From assembly GCA_003174035.1 (NCBI GenBank), contig PRDV01000016.1, positions 1 to 26,623 of the forward strand: DNA of 26,623 nucleotides, written 5' to 3'. Every line of letters starts with the position of its first letter. Position 1 is the first letter of the stretch. Below the pieces are notes generated by a model. That model did not search any database and was not told the DNA's origin. It saw nothing but the letters and a program-made list of their open reading frames with translations. The stretch is from Candidatus Babelota bacterium (GTDB lineage: Bacteria; Babelota; Babeliae; Babelales; Babelaceae). The translations under genes and the position numbers were made by a program. This document shows, piece by piece, positions 17,455 to 24,500 of this stretch.

Positions 17455-18303
17455 ATGAAGAAAAGTCTTTGGGTAGTGATGGTACTTGGTCTGGTGCTTG
17501 TGACTGATCGAATAGCTGCTATGGAGCGTACAAAAGAAGAAGTTAAGGATGAGCAGCGTGAGCAGGCAGAACCCAATAAAGCCGATGCTCCCTCAATTTT
17601 ATCCCCCTACAATCCAGAAGCAGTACAAAGTAGGACAACACTGATTACGTATGGTGCGGTTGCTGGTGGAGCACTATTAGCCTTAGCTACAACCATATGG
17701 GGAATCAAGCGAGGGTTGCAGCATTTGAAAGATAAAAAACAGGAAGAGCTTATTAGCAAAAATCCTTTTGGGCTTATGGCGGTGTGCGAGGCAGAGGAGC
17801 CAGTATATTTTCGTGACTATCAACAAATTTTACGTGATCCGATCCTTGATACACAGTTATTTGAAAAATGGAATGGTTATTTTAGAACGCCTTTCGAACT
17901 CATAGCAGATGAGGACTTTGGAAAACTGGTATTTGATCAACGCGAAGAAGTTCTGGTTATTGCGAAAATTTTTCAACAAAAATACTTACATCATGAGATC
18001 GTAAGGATCTTGCCTCTTAAGAAAGCGCTTGCGCAATTGGTAGAACAACGTGGGCTTCAGGATTTTTTAAATCAAGAAGACCTTCCACGATTGTTAACAC
18101 CTGATGAAATTACCGCATTAACCTTATTGCATAAAAAGGATTTAGGATATCAACTTATTTATGAATCTGCTGTTAAGGCGAATAGTGCATTTTCCGGTGA
18201 GCGATTAGATGAGATGCGAGTTCTCTATGAGCAGCATAATGACTTTAGGGTAGTACATAAGCACGCGAAAATAAAAATGAAAATAGGGGAGGAGAAACAA
18301 TGA
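17455..18303 (+). CDS. Exported/membrane protein with NPxxLL module, paralogue 1 of 3
   Basis: This is a 282-residue protein. The frame extends upstream to a GTG at 17401, but the ATG at 17455 has GAGGAG four bases before it and begins a clean signal peptide (MKKSLWVVMVLGLVLVTDRIAA, then MERTKEE). An acidic linker precedes a membrane segment at about 62-85. The module follows at about 145-185 (TPFELI core), with a weaker second copy around 200-240. The arrangement is the same as in the next two genes: signal peptide, acidic linker, Gly/Ala-rich membrane segment, basic stretch, module. Its function is unknown. Its stop overlaps the next start as ATGA, so expression should be coupled. It is the first gene of the operon driven from 17328-17356. 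Confidence 0.85.
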   Translation: MKKSLWVVMVLGLVLVTDRIAAMERTKEEVKDEQREQAEPNKADAPSILSPYNPEAVQSRTTLITYGAVAGGALLALATTIWGIKRGLQHLKDKKQEELISKNPFGLMAVCEAEEPVYFRDYQQILRDPILDTQLFEKWNGYFRTPFELIADEDFGKLVFDQREEVLVIAKIFQQKYLHHEIVRILPLKKALAQLVEQRGLQDFLNQEDLPRLLTPDEITALTLLHKKDLGYQLIYESAVKANSAFSGERLDEMRVLYEQHNDFRVVHKHAKIKMKIGEEKQ

Positions 18304-19052
18304 AGAAGGTAATGATCTTCACTCTTATAGTGAGTATTGCTATTGGATTCTCTCATATGCATGGTATGGAGAAGACTAAAGAGGAAGAAGTTGTCGGAAT
18401 TCTCGATCGGTCTGATAAGCCGCAAGAGATACAGGCTTCTGATAAGCCGCAAGATCAAAGTTTACTCGATAAAATGGCCCTCCCGATCCCTCAGGGAAAA
18501 TGGGTTTCTCTTGGATTGGCAATCGGAGCTGGGGCTGGGCTTGCAGTCGGTGCTTTTTTTGGGGTTAATAAACTCGTTACTACGGTGAAAGAGCAAAAGC
18601 TTGCGGAGAGTCTCGCACTCAATGCAACGGCACAAGATAAAGAATGGTTTGCTCGATTGATGGCATTGGTTGCTCAATTAGCACTCAAGGTCCCTGATTT
18701 TGAGAGAACTTGGGAACTTCAGGGTGCATTCATTAAACAGGATCCTTATAAATTATTAGTGGAAGATTCATTAGTAAATGCTCTTTCTGCTGAGCAGAAA
18801 ATCGAAATGAAAGAGATTTTAAAGGCTTACAGAAATGATGCGATTCGCGAAAAATTGAAACAGACCTTGAGAGCTGATCAGCCTGATCTATTGGCAGTAT
18901 CTATTAAGGAGGCCCATTCAATCTTGGAGCTTCCCTATAGTACGTTATTAGATGCGACTCAAAAAAGTGTGTTGAAGGATTTCTTTGAAAATCTTGATGC
19001 AGATGCAACGCTTGAGGTGTTTCTTAACGAAGAAAAGAAAGACAAAAAATGA
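18300..19052 (+). CDS. Exported/membrane protein with NPxxLL module, paralogue 2 of 3
   Basis: This is a 250-residue protein. The signal peptide is followed by GMEKTKEEE, nearly identical to the mature ends of the AAA+ protein and of the preceding gene product. SDKPQ occurs twice in the linker (residues 38-42 and 47-51). GKWVSLG leads into a Gly/Ala-rich membrane segment (68-90), and the module with a DPYKLL core lies at 148-183. A second, weaker copy may follow near the C-terminus. GGAGG plus ATGA overlap with the preceding gene support the start. The GKWVSLG/SKWVSFG junction shows close relation to the next gene product. Function is unknown. Confidence 0.87.
   Translation: MKKVMIFTLIVSIAIGFSHMHGMEKTKEEEVVGILDRSDKPQEIQASDKPQDQSLLDKMALPIPQGKWVSLGLAIGAGAGLAVGAFFGVNKLVTTVKEQKLAESLALNATAQDKEWFARLMALVAQLALKVPDFERTWELQGAFIKQDPYKLLVEDSLVNALSAEQKIEMKEILKAYRNDAIREKLKQTLRADQPDLLAVSIKEAHSILELPYSTLLDATQKSVLKDFFENLDADATLEVFLNEEKKDKK
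18411..18453 (+). repeat. Short direct repeat inside a coding region
   Basis: A 16-base sequence (TCTGATAAGCCGCAAG) occurs at 18411-18426 and again at 18438-18453. It encodes the repeated SDKPQ in the linker of the 18300..19052 product. The period of 27 bases keeps the frame. Confidence 0.8.
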
Positions 19053-19780
19053 AGATATCAGGCATTATTTTCCTTGCTCTGAGTGTACTGAGCGCTCATT
19101 ATGATAGATGTTCAGAATCTAAAAATATCGATCAGGTGAAAGAGGAGGAGTTTCAGGATGCAGAAGAGGTCGATGCTGCAAAAGAAGATACCCCATCACC
19201 CCTTGATGTGCTTGGCGATCCCAAAGTACGCGGCAGTAAGTGGGTTTCGTTTGGGTTTCTTGCAACAGGGTTAGCGGTAGGATTTGCTGCGTTGGGTTAT
19301 GGAATAAAGCAGTTTGCCAATTGGGCTCACCGCCAGCATCGTGCTTCTCAGTTATTAGGAGAGTTGCAAGGGACCTGGCGACATGATCTCATGGCAATAA
19401 TTGCTGATGTTTCTAAGAAATATGAAGGGTTTGATGTATTTTGGCAGCACAATGAGGTGAGTATAAAAGCAAATCCCTACAATTTGCTTGAGCATCCTGG
19501 TTTCCTTGCAGAACTTTCGCACGAGCAACATCAAGCATTTTTCGTTATTCTTGATACCTATAAACAAGAATACATACGAAATAGAATAGCGGCAATTGTG
19601 GGTGAAAGTCTCGTACAAAAAGCTCTTGATGATCCCAATGACGAGAAGTTTGATCTAGAGCAGCAGTTTGCGCTTGGTCCCATTAAGAAGGAATTAGAGG
19701 CTCTTGAATCACGTCGACTAAATTATATAGGACATGTTATGTCACAAGACAGGAATGGTCAGGAAAGGTTGAAATTGTGA
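19049..19780 (+). CDS. Exported/membrane protein with NPxxLL module, paralogue 3 of 3
   Basis: This is a 243-residue protein. A signal-like N-terminus (MKISGIIFLALSVLSA) is followed by an acidic linker, then SKWVSFG and a membrane segment at about 65-86. The module with an ANPYNLL core spans 141-178. It is most similar in layout and junction sequence to the preceding paralogue. Its ATG overlaps the preceding stop (ATGA at 19049-19052) and has no good Shine-Dalgarno site, so translation probably depends on reinitiation by ribosomes finishing the upstream gene. It lacks the M-E motif after the signal peptide. A Cys follows the hydrophobic stretch (DRC, residue 21), but it is too far from the core for a convincing lipobox. 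Function is unknown. Confidence 0.85.
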   Translation: MKISGIIFLALSVLSAHYDRCSESKNIDQVKEEEFQDAEEVDAAKEDTPSPLDVLGDPKVRGSKWVSFGFLATGLAVGFAALGYGIKQFANWAHRQHRASQLLGELQGTWRHDLMAIIADVSKKYEGFDVFWQHNEVSIKANPYNLLEHPGFLAELSHEQHQAFFVILDTYKQEYIRNRIAAIVGESLVQKALDDPNDEKFDLEQQFALGPIKKELEALESRRLNYIGHVMSQDRNGQERLKL

Positions 19781-20985
19781 TTGTATTACATCGTTGGAGT
19801 CTTCTTTTTTCTTTTTTATTGTGTGTTCATGAGGCTTTCCCCATGGCAAAAGTTGTAGAATCGACAACGCCCAGCGCATCATCTGTGCTCGGAATGGTTG
19901 CTTCTTTTGCCTTTTTTTTCTTGAGAAGTTCTTCTGATATAAAGGAGATTGAGCGCAGGAAAGAAGAAGAGCGCAGGGAAGAAAAAAAGCGCCGAAACCA
20001 AGACTATGTTATAGCGATACTGAAGAAACAGTTTCAGGAAGCCGCCGATTTGGTAGATAACGATATTGCACATGACCCACAACTTGTAAGAGGCGCTGTT
20101 GTTCTCGGTGGAGCGCCAGTAGTTAAGAGGATGATTGATTATTGGTGGCTGGGTGACAGAGAAATCGTCAATCCGGCCGTTGTTTGGGCCGCAGATGCCG
20201 GACTGGTTACTATATTAGAATTATTGTGCCGTGTTTCTGACTATAGGGATGTTGAACAGAAGAATTATGCTTTGAGAGCTTTAGTTGGCGCTGTAGCAAG
20301 AGGAGACAGGAAAATTACACAGTGCTTAGTTAAGCAATTTTTACAAAAGAAATATACAGGCGAGCTACAATTTGCCCAATGGCACAGTGCAAGTTTGCCT
20401 GCTCACTCCACTGATCGAAATTTGCTTGGTTTTCCAAAAACTGTCATAAAGGCCGCTATTGAAAATCAAAGAGTTCCAGCCCTTATTTATTTATTAAAAA
20501 AAGGCGCTTCTGTGAGCAAAGGATCGGATACTCAAGAATCAGATACTGCCTTAGCTACCACACTAAAACGGAGTCGTCCCACTGTTGAAGCATTCATGGA
20601 CGCAGCCCGTATAGAAGAAATACTTTTGAGATTTGAGCGTGAGCAGAGTCTGTTACGATCAAACGGAGCAGTGGGCGATGGAGAGCTTTCACTTTTTGAG
20701 CTCATTGAACGCTTACCTCAAAATGAGCAGGTTCGCTCTGAGATTTATAATAGACTTCTGAAATGTCCCGCATTAGCTTCGGTACTATTTATTGATAATC
20801 GCGGGGATACTCTTCTCCATAAATCGTTTCAGGTAGCTGATGCTGCGCTTATTAATCGAATTTTAACTCTAAATTCTGAACTTATAGAAGTAGAAAATGC
20901 ATTAAAAGTTACACCGCTCTATCATGCAATTTTCAATGGGGCTGAAACGCTTCTTGAAGTATTGTGCTTAAAGGGTGTACACTAA
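19777..20985 (+). CDS. Exported ankyrin-repeat protein
   Basis: This is a 402-residue protein. It starts with GTG at 19777, which overlaps the upstream TGA as GTGA; an AGGAAAGG stretch lies upstream. The signal peptide is MIVLHRWSLLFSFLLCVHEAFP. A hydrophobic segment lies at about 38-50 and a highly charged Arg/Glu helix at about 57-73. Degenerate ankyrin repeats follow, most clearly at the C-terminus (DNRGDTLLHKSFQVADAAL, TPLYHAIFNGAETLLEVL) and around VIKAAIENQRVPALIYLLKKG. It is the last of four genes with overlapping start and stop codons, so it is probably made in step with the three module proteins. Protein binding is likely; the partner is unknown. Confidence 0.87.
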   Translation: MIVLHRWSLLFSFLLCVHEAFPMAKVVESTTPSASSVLGMVASFAFFFLRSSSDIKEIERRKEEERREEKKRRNQDYVIAILKKQFQEAADLVDNDIAHDPQLVRGAVVLGGAPVVKRMIDYWWLGDREIVNPAVVWAADAGLVTILELLCRVSDYRDVEQKNYALRALVGAVARGDRKITQCLVKQFLQKKYTGELQFAQWHSASLPAHSTDRNLLGFPKTVIKAAIENQRVPALIYLLKKGASVSKGSDTQESDTALATTLKRSRPTVEAFMDAARIEEILLRFEREQSLLRSNGAVGDGELSLFELIERLPQNEQVRSEIYNRLLKCPALASVLFIDNRGDTLLHKSFQVADAALINRILTLNSELIEVENALKVTPLYHAIFNGAETLLEVLCLKGVH

Positions 20986-21056
20986 AAGAGAAAGTAGCCT
21001 GTTGTTTTTTTCTGAAAGAGGAGTAAGGTAAAGAACAGTGTTACAAGGAATAAGTT

Positions 21057-22655
21057 ATGTTAAAAAAATTACGAGATTTTTATTTTATAAGTGTGATGTT
21101 AGCATTGCACAACGTTCAATCAAACGCGCAACATGCGCTTATTGATTATTCTAGCTCACGTCTTTATGGTGTTCAGCAAATAGCGGGATGCGTTAAGCAA
21201 GTAGATATAAGAGATCCGCGGCGGCTTCAGGTATGGTCTATTAATCAATTTGAAGCACAGGGTGGGTCGGGTGCAAGTTGTGGGTATCATGCTTTACGCA
21301 ATGGTATACTTCTTGCTAAGTCAGTTATTTTTGCTGATCGATTTCAGCAGTATTCTTCAGATCTCTACTCTTATCAGCAAGTCGATGCTCTTTTTGGCCC
21401 TAAAGGAAGATGGCGTTCGTTTATTATGCTCAAGAGAGTTGCTCAGGAGGCAAAAAAATATTGCGATGATGCGTTAACTGGAATCTTGCAAACAAAACAG
21501 GACATGCCGCTTTGGAATCAAAGTGAATCGAATGTCTTACGAGCACGAGTTCCTGACGTAGCTGGACAGATAGCACAAGCTCGATCTGTTTGCGACGGAG
21601 GTTATCATTTTGCGGTAGATAATGACCAGCTATTGCGGATATTTTTTCAGAAGATCGCACCATTTACTCAACCGTTAGCTGATGGCCAATTACATCGCGA
21701 TGCGTCTGCATATAATGCAGTCAATAATCAAGCGGTATTATCTCGATATTTTAAAGATGCAACACTCAATTTTATAGTGCCAACAGATGGTGGTGATTGG
21801 ATTAAAATGGAGGAGTTCCCACCAATTATTGATGCTGAAAGGGCTCAAGGAATGATGAACGAAGTTCCAGGGCTTATTATTACTAACTATGGTGCAAATA
21901 TAGGGGGTGTTCAGCTTGGTGCTGACATTCTTGCTCAATTGAATGCGGGGCCGGGGAGTCACAGTGATCTCGATGAATTTGCTTTGGATGAAAGATTTAG
22001 AGAACTTAAAAGAGAAATGACCACCACACAACATGATGTTGTAGGTGTTGTGCTTGTCTATGTGCATGGTGCAGCTAAGAAAGTAAATTGGGTAGTTCAA
22101 AAAATAAACAGCTGGTGGGGGTGGCTTGTTGGAGCCCCTCAGGCGGATGCCTATACGCAAATGAATGCAGAAAATACGAATGGTCACTGGTTTACGCTTG
22201 TGGTGGCTCGATTGCAGGGGCAGACCCAGTACCTTATTGCTGATTCGGCTGCAAATTATTCTCGTCTACAAGATAGCAAAGTTAATGAAATTATCGCGCA
22301 TTTAGAAGGACGAAGACCGCAACCGACCGCAGTTGTACGAGATAGCAGTAGTTCTTCTACCGCGGCAATCTTTAAACCAGATGCATTGAAAGTAGCGGCG
22401 GTAAGTCCAGCTCTCGCAAGTCGCCCACTCACCGCGGGTAATCCAGTTGTTGGAGGTAGTGGTAGCTCCCAGGTTCAAGCTCCTGCAGCAACGGGAATGT
22501 CTTTAACGGCAAAACTCGGCTATACTGCTTTGATTGGGGTTACTGCTTATGCGGGGTGGACGGTATATAAGAAATATACTGCGCAGCAGAATCAACGTAA
22601 TACCGCTACACAAGCTCAGTCTCAAACGACATCACCCGGACAATTCCTGATTTGA
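21057..22655 (+). CDS. Exported Josephin-like/papain-fold cysteine protease, candidate deubiquitinase
   Basis: This is a 532-residue protein. The signal peptide is MLKKLRDFYFISVMLALHNV. The segment QGGSGASCGYHALRNG (68-83) has the shape of a Josephin/papain-fold nucleophile site: Gln68, Cys75 and C-x-x-HAL-x-N, comparable to C-A-Q-H-x-L-N-N of ataxin-3. Far downstream, GHWFTLVVARLQGQ (376-389) supplies the histidine (His377) and YLIADSAAN (392-400) a likely Asp396. This parallels HWFTV...WFNLNS in Josephin. The insert between Cys and His is unusually long. A Ser/Ala/Pro-rich stretch and a membrane segment (about 485-505) end the protein. Ubiquitin occurs only in eukaryotes, so a host-directed role fits if it truly cleaves ubiquitin; another peptide specificity is possible. 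AAGGA lies seven bases before the ATG. The stop abuts a decayed IS end. Confidence 0.82.
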   Translation: MLKKLRDFYFISVMLALHNVQSNAQHALIDYSSSRLYGVQQIAGCVKQVDIRDPRRLQVWSINQFEAQGGSGASCGYHALRNGILLAKSVIFADRFQQYSSDLYSYQQVDALFGPKGRWRSFIMLKRVAQEAKKYCDDALTGILQTKQDMPLWNQSESNVLRARVPDVAGQIAQARSVCDGGYHFAVDNDQLLRIFFQKIAPFTQPLADGQLHRDASAYNAVNNQAVLSRYFKDATLNFIVPTDGGDWIKMEEFPPIIDAERAQGMMNEVPGLIITNYGANIGGVQLGADILAQLNAGPGSHSDLDEFALDERFRELKREMTTTQHDVVGVVLVYVHGAAKKVNWVVQKINSWWGWLVGAPQADAYTQMNAENTNGHWFTLVVARLQGQTQYLIADSAANYSRLQDSKVNEIIAHLEGRRPQPTAVVRDSSSSSTAAIFKPDALKVAAVSPALASRPLTAGNPVVGGSGSSQVQAPAATGMSLTAKLGYTALIGVTAYAGWTVYKKYTAQQNQRNTATQAQSQTTSPGQFLI

Positions 22656-22845
22656 TATTCACCGGCTTGAAAGCCGGCGATTCCTGCTTCATCGAGATTG
22701 CCCAGAGGATACAGGCTTGGTTTTCGCCTTTACAAAGTCCTCCATTGAGGACTTTTACGGTTTGACCAACCCATGTCCACCAGGTCTCACAGTCTCTCAG
22801 CAAGCGTCACTTCGGGTTTACCCAACCCTAGACTTTTCAGCGTGA
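22656..22845 (-). mobile_element. Remnant of an IS200/IS605-type right end (TnpB/omega-RNA-like)
   Basis: Read on the minus strand, this stretch ends in a Lys-Gln-Glu-Ser-Pro-Ala-Phe coding remnant directly followed by a GC-rich hairpin (22661-22680, ccggctt/aagccgg), close to base 22656. TnpB genes of IS200/IS605 elements commonly finish with a KQEAPPF-like tail overlapping such an end hairpin. A second perfect hairpin, AAAGTCCTC-CATT-GAGGACTTT, lies at 22734-22755. All three frames contain stops or shifts (for example GLGKPEVTLAERL then stop), and no transposase body lies beyond 22845. It is therefore a solo end or decayed copy. The resemblance is from memory of the family, not from a search. 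Confidence 0.5.
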
Positions 22846-22868
22846 TTATTATAGCATATATTTTTTGT

Positions 22869-22889
22869 TAAACAAGCAAAAATTGTTTA
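22869..22889. repeat. Perfect inverted repeat in the intergenic region
   Basis: TAAACAA (22869-22875) and TTGTTTA (22883-22889) form a perfect 7-base inverted repeat with a 7-base loop, in AT-rich DNA between the IS remnant and the terminator. It could be an operator or a chance palindrome. Confidence 0.4.
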
Positions 22890-22920
22890 GATACAATTTT
22901 ACCCTGTTTCGGCTTTCATC

Positions 22921-22945
22921 CTCGTGCTAAAGCACCGAGTTTTTT
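22921..22945 (+). terminator. Rho-independent terminator (plus strand)
   Basis: CTCGTGC-TAAA-GCACCGAG with a one-base bulge is followed by six Ts (22940-22945). A wider pair TTCGGC (22908-22913) / GCCGAA (22946-22951) encloses it. It would end transcripts from the protease gene or operon upstream. The rest of the 408-base gap 22656-23063 holds only the IS remnant, an inverted repeat and the promoter at 23005-23034. Confidence 0.6.
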
Positions 22946-23004
22946 GCCGAACTCAATAGAGCCGATGTAAAGCAGAGACTTTTGATTCTCATGTAAGAAA
23001 AAGC

Positions 23005-23034
23005 TTGCTAAATCATCATTCTTTTTTGTATACT
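23005..23034 (+). promoter_or_regulatory. Promoter of the exported WD40 gene
   Basis: TTGCTA (23005-23010) and TATACT (23029-23034) are spaced by 18 bases, about 30 bases upstream of the start codon at 23064. The -10 box is identical to that of the promoter at 17293-17321. Confidence 0.55.
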
Positions 23035-23063
23035 ACGCTCCATGCTTTTGTAGAGGAGAGGAT

Positions 23064-24398
23064 ATGTATACAAGAAACGCTTTTCATATGATGGTCATTG
23101 TTTTTTCACTGCATAGGTGCACGGCAATGGAGATATCTTCATTGCGGGATGTATGTGCTCGTTGGTGTACTGAGCATTTTGATGCTATCGGTGTGTCGAT
23201 TCCGCAAGAGGTGGATGAGCAACTTGGCTATCATCATTGTTTGCAGCATCTTAGCCAAGCTTGGGTATTATTTGCGGAGTCATGCGAATTGATTGAAGAT
23301 CCAAGTTTCCCTGATAGACCAGCTCATGACGGAACTATTACCGACGTTCGTTTTTTAGATAAAGGAAATAAAGCAATTTCTGTCGGTGCCGATGGAAGGG
23401 TATGTCTGTGGGATATTGAACAAGGTCGATTTGAGCGATCTGTGCAAGCCCATGCCGCTCGTATAAATAAATGTGTCGTAAGTAATGATGAAACGCTTAT
23501 GATAACCTGTTCAGATGATTTAACGGCCTGTCTATGGCAATGTAAAGATTTTAAAAAACTTATAGTCATGCCGCATCCGGCTATTGTTTCATGCGTAGCT
23601 CTGAGCAATAATAAAGAATATGTAGCTACAGGATCACAGGACGGGAAGGTTCGTATTTTTAGCGTCATTGATGGTACCTGTGTTGCAGAATATGAGCATT
23701 TTAGCCAAGCGGAGCAAGATCAGTTTTTTGAAATAAGGGCAGTCCTCTTTACTAAAAATGATACTGCGGTTATTGCCGGTGCTGATCGCATAGTAAAAGT
23801 ATGGACACGTGATACGGGCGCCGTAAAAATAAAAAGTGAGGCCATTGCTTTTACGTTTCCGTGCTCTATGATCATTAGGCGGGACGGCGAGGTGATTTGT
23901 GGGCATGTAACGGGAGAAGTAGAACTCCTCGATGAGGGCCCTGCAAGAAAAAGAAAGAGAATGACCGGTCATAATGTCGATGCACTGACAATTTCACCGG
24001 ATAATACCTTTTTGGTTACAGGATCGGTAGCTCCTGGTGATGATATGAAGTTTTCTGCAGCCCTTTGGGCATTAGATAAGGAATTTGCTTTAACTGCTGT
24101 TAGATCGTTTAAAAATGAGATTGGCGTAAAAACGGTTGCCATAAGTGATGATAAGACTATGATTTTGACTGGTGGGCACATGCACGGGGTACTTAAACTA
24201 TGGAGTATAAAGCGTTTCATAAAGAACCTTGGTTTTAAAGCAGCCAAACTTCTTTGTACTTTTCCAAGGCGAGCAAATGCAGAAAGAGTAGTTGATTTAA
24301 GAGGATTTCCTGAAGATGCTGTTTTATTTGCATCCCTGGATAATGAACTGAAAGACGCTATAGCAGGGAATTATAGAGTGGTACTTCGATCGTTGTGA
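23064..24398 (+). CDS. Exported seven-bladed WD40-repeat protein
   Basis: This is a 444-residue protein. The signal peptide (MYTRNAFHMMVIVFSLHRCTA) is followed by MEISS. A short helical Cys/His-containing region runs to about residue 80. Seven WD40 repeats then fill the rest. Blade cores include HDGTITDVRF...VCLWD, INKCVV...ACLWQ, VSCVAL...VRIFS, IRAVLF...VKVWT, VDALTI...AALWA and VKTVAI...LKLWS. The fifth blade (MIIRR...VELLD) is the most divergent. Seven blades is the usual closed beta-propeller, which binds proteins. No enzyme domain is attached. A purine-rich GGAGAGG precedes the ATG. The gene has its own promoter and stands apart from the other operons. Its last codons are included in the repeat unit that follows. 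Confidence 0.9.
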   Translation: MYTRNAFHMMVIVFSLHRCTAMEISSLRDVCARWCTEHFDAIGVSIPQEVDEQLGYHHCLQHLSQAWVLFAESCELIEDPSFPDRPAHDGTITDVRFLDKGNKAISVGADGRVCLWDIEQGRFERSVQAHAARINKCVVSNDETLMITCSDDLTACLWQCKDFKKLIVMPHPAIVSCVALSNNKEYVATGSQDGKVRIFSVIDGTCVAEYEHFSQAEQDQFFEIRAVLFTKNDTAVIAGADRIVKVWTRDTGAVKIKSEAIAFTFPCSMIIRRDGEVICGHVTGEVELLDEGPARKRKRMTGHNVDALTISPDNTFLVTGSVAPGDDMKFSAALWALDKEFALTAVRSFKNEIGVKTVAISDDKTMILTGGHMHGVLKLWSIKRFIKNLGFKAAKLLCTFPRRANAERVVDLRGFPEDAVLFASLDNELKDAIAGNYRVVLRSL

Positions 24399-24427
24399 AA
24401 TTATGAAAAATAATTTTTAATATTTTG

Positions 24428-24457
24428 TTGACAATGAGAAATCTTAGATGGTAGTAT
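24428..24457 (+). promoter_or_regulatory. Promoter of repeat unit copy 1
   Basis: TTGACA (24428-24433) and TAGTAT (24452-24457) are spaced by 18 bases. TATAAA at 24455-24460 is an alternative -10 with a longer spacer. It would start an RNA running into hairpin 1 at 24501. Confidence 0.5.
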
Positions 24458-24500
24458 AAATAGTAGAGATGGGGAATTGATATACACGATATAAGAAATT

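Noticed and set aside
19109..19117. Lipoprotein cleavage site (lipobox) in the third module protein
   Set aside because: The only Cys (residue 21, context DRC) is preceded by charged residues and does not fit L-[AS]-[GA]-C.
21738..22187. 149-residue minus-strand frame inside the protease gene
   Set aside because: It is antisense to a well-supported gene, with no domain, no ribosome site and biased composition typical of a shadow frame.
22606..22803. Minus-strand 65-residue protein-coding gene
   Set aside because: It overlaps the protease gene end, has no ribosome site, and is better explained as frame remnants of a TnpB-type 3' end.
23064..23300. F-box at the N-terminus of the exported WD40 protein
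   Set aside because: F-box plus WD40 is a common eukaryotic pairing, but the region lacks a convincing LP-x-E-[IV]-...-[IVL]-F pattern.
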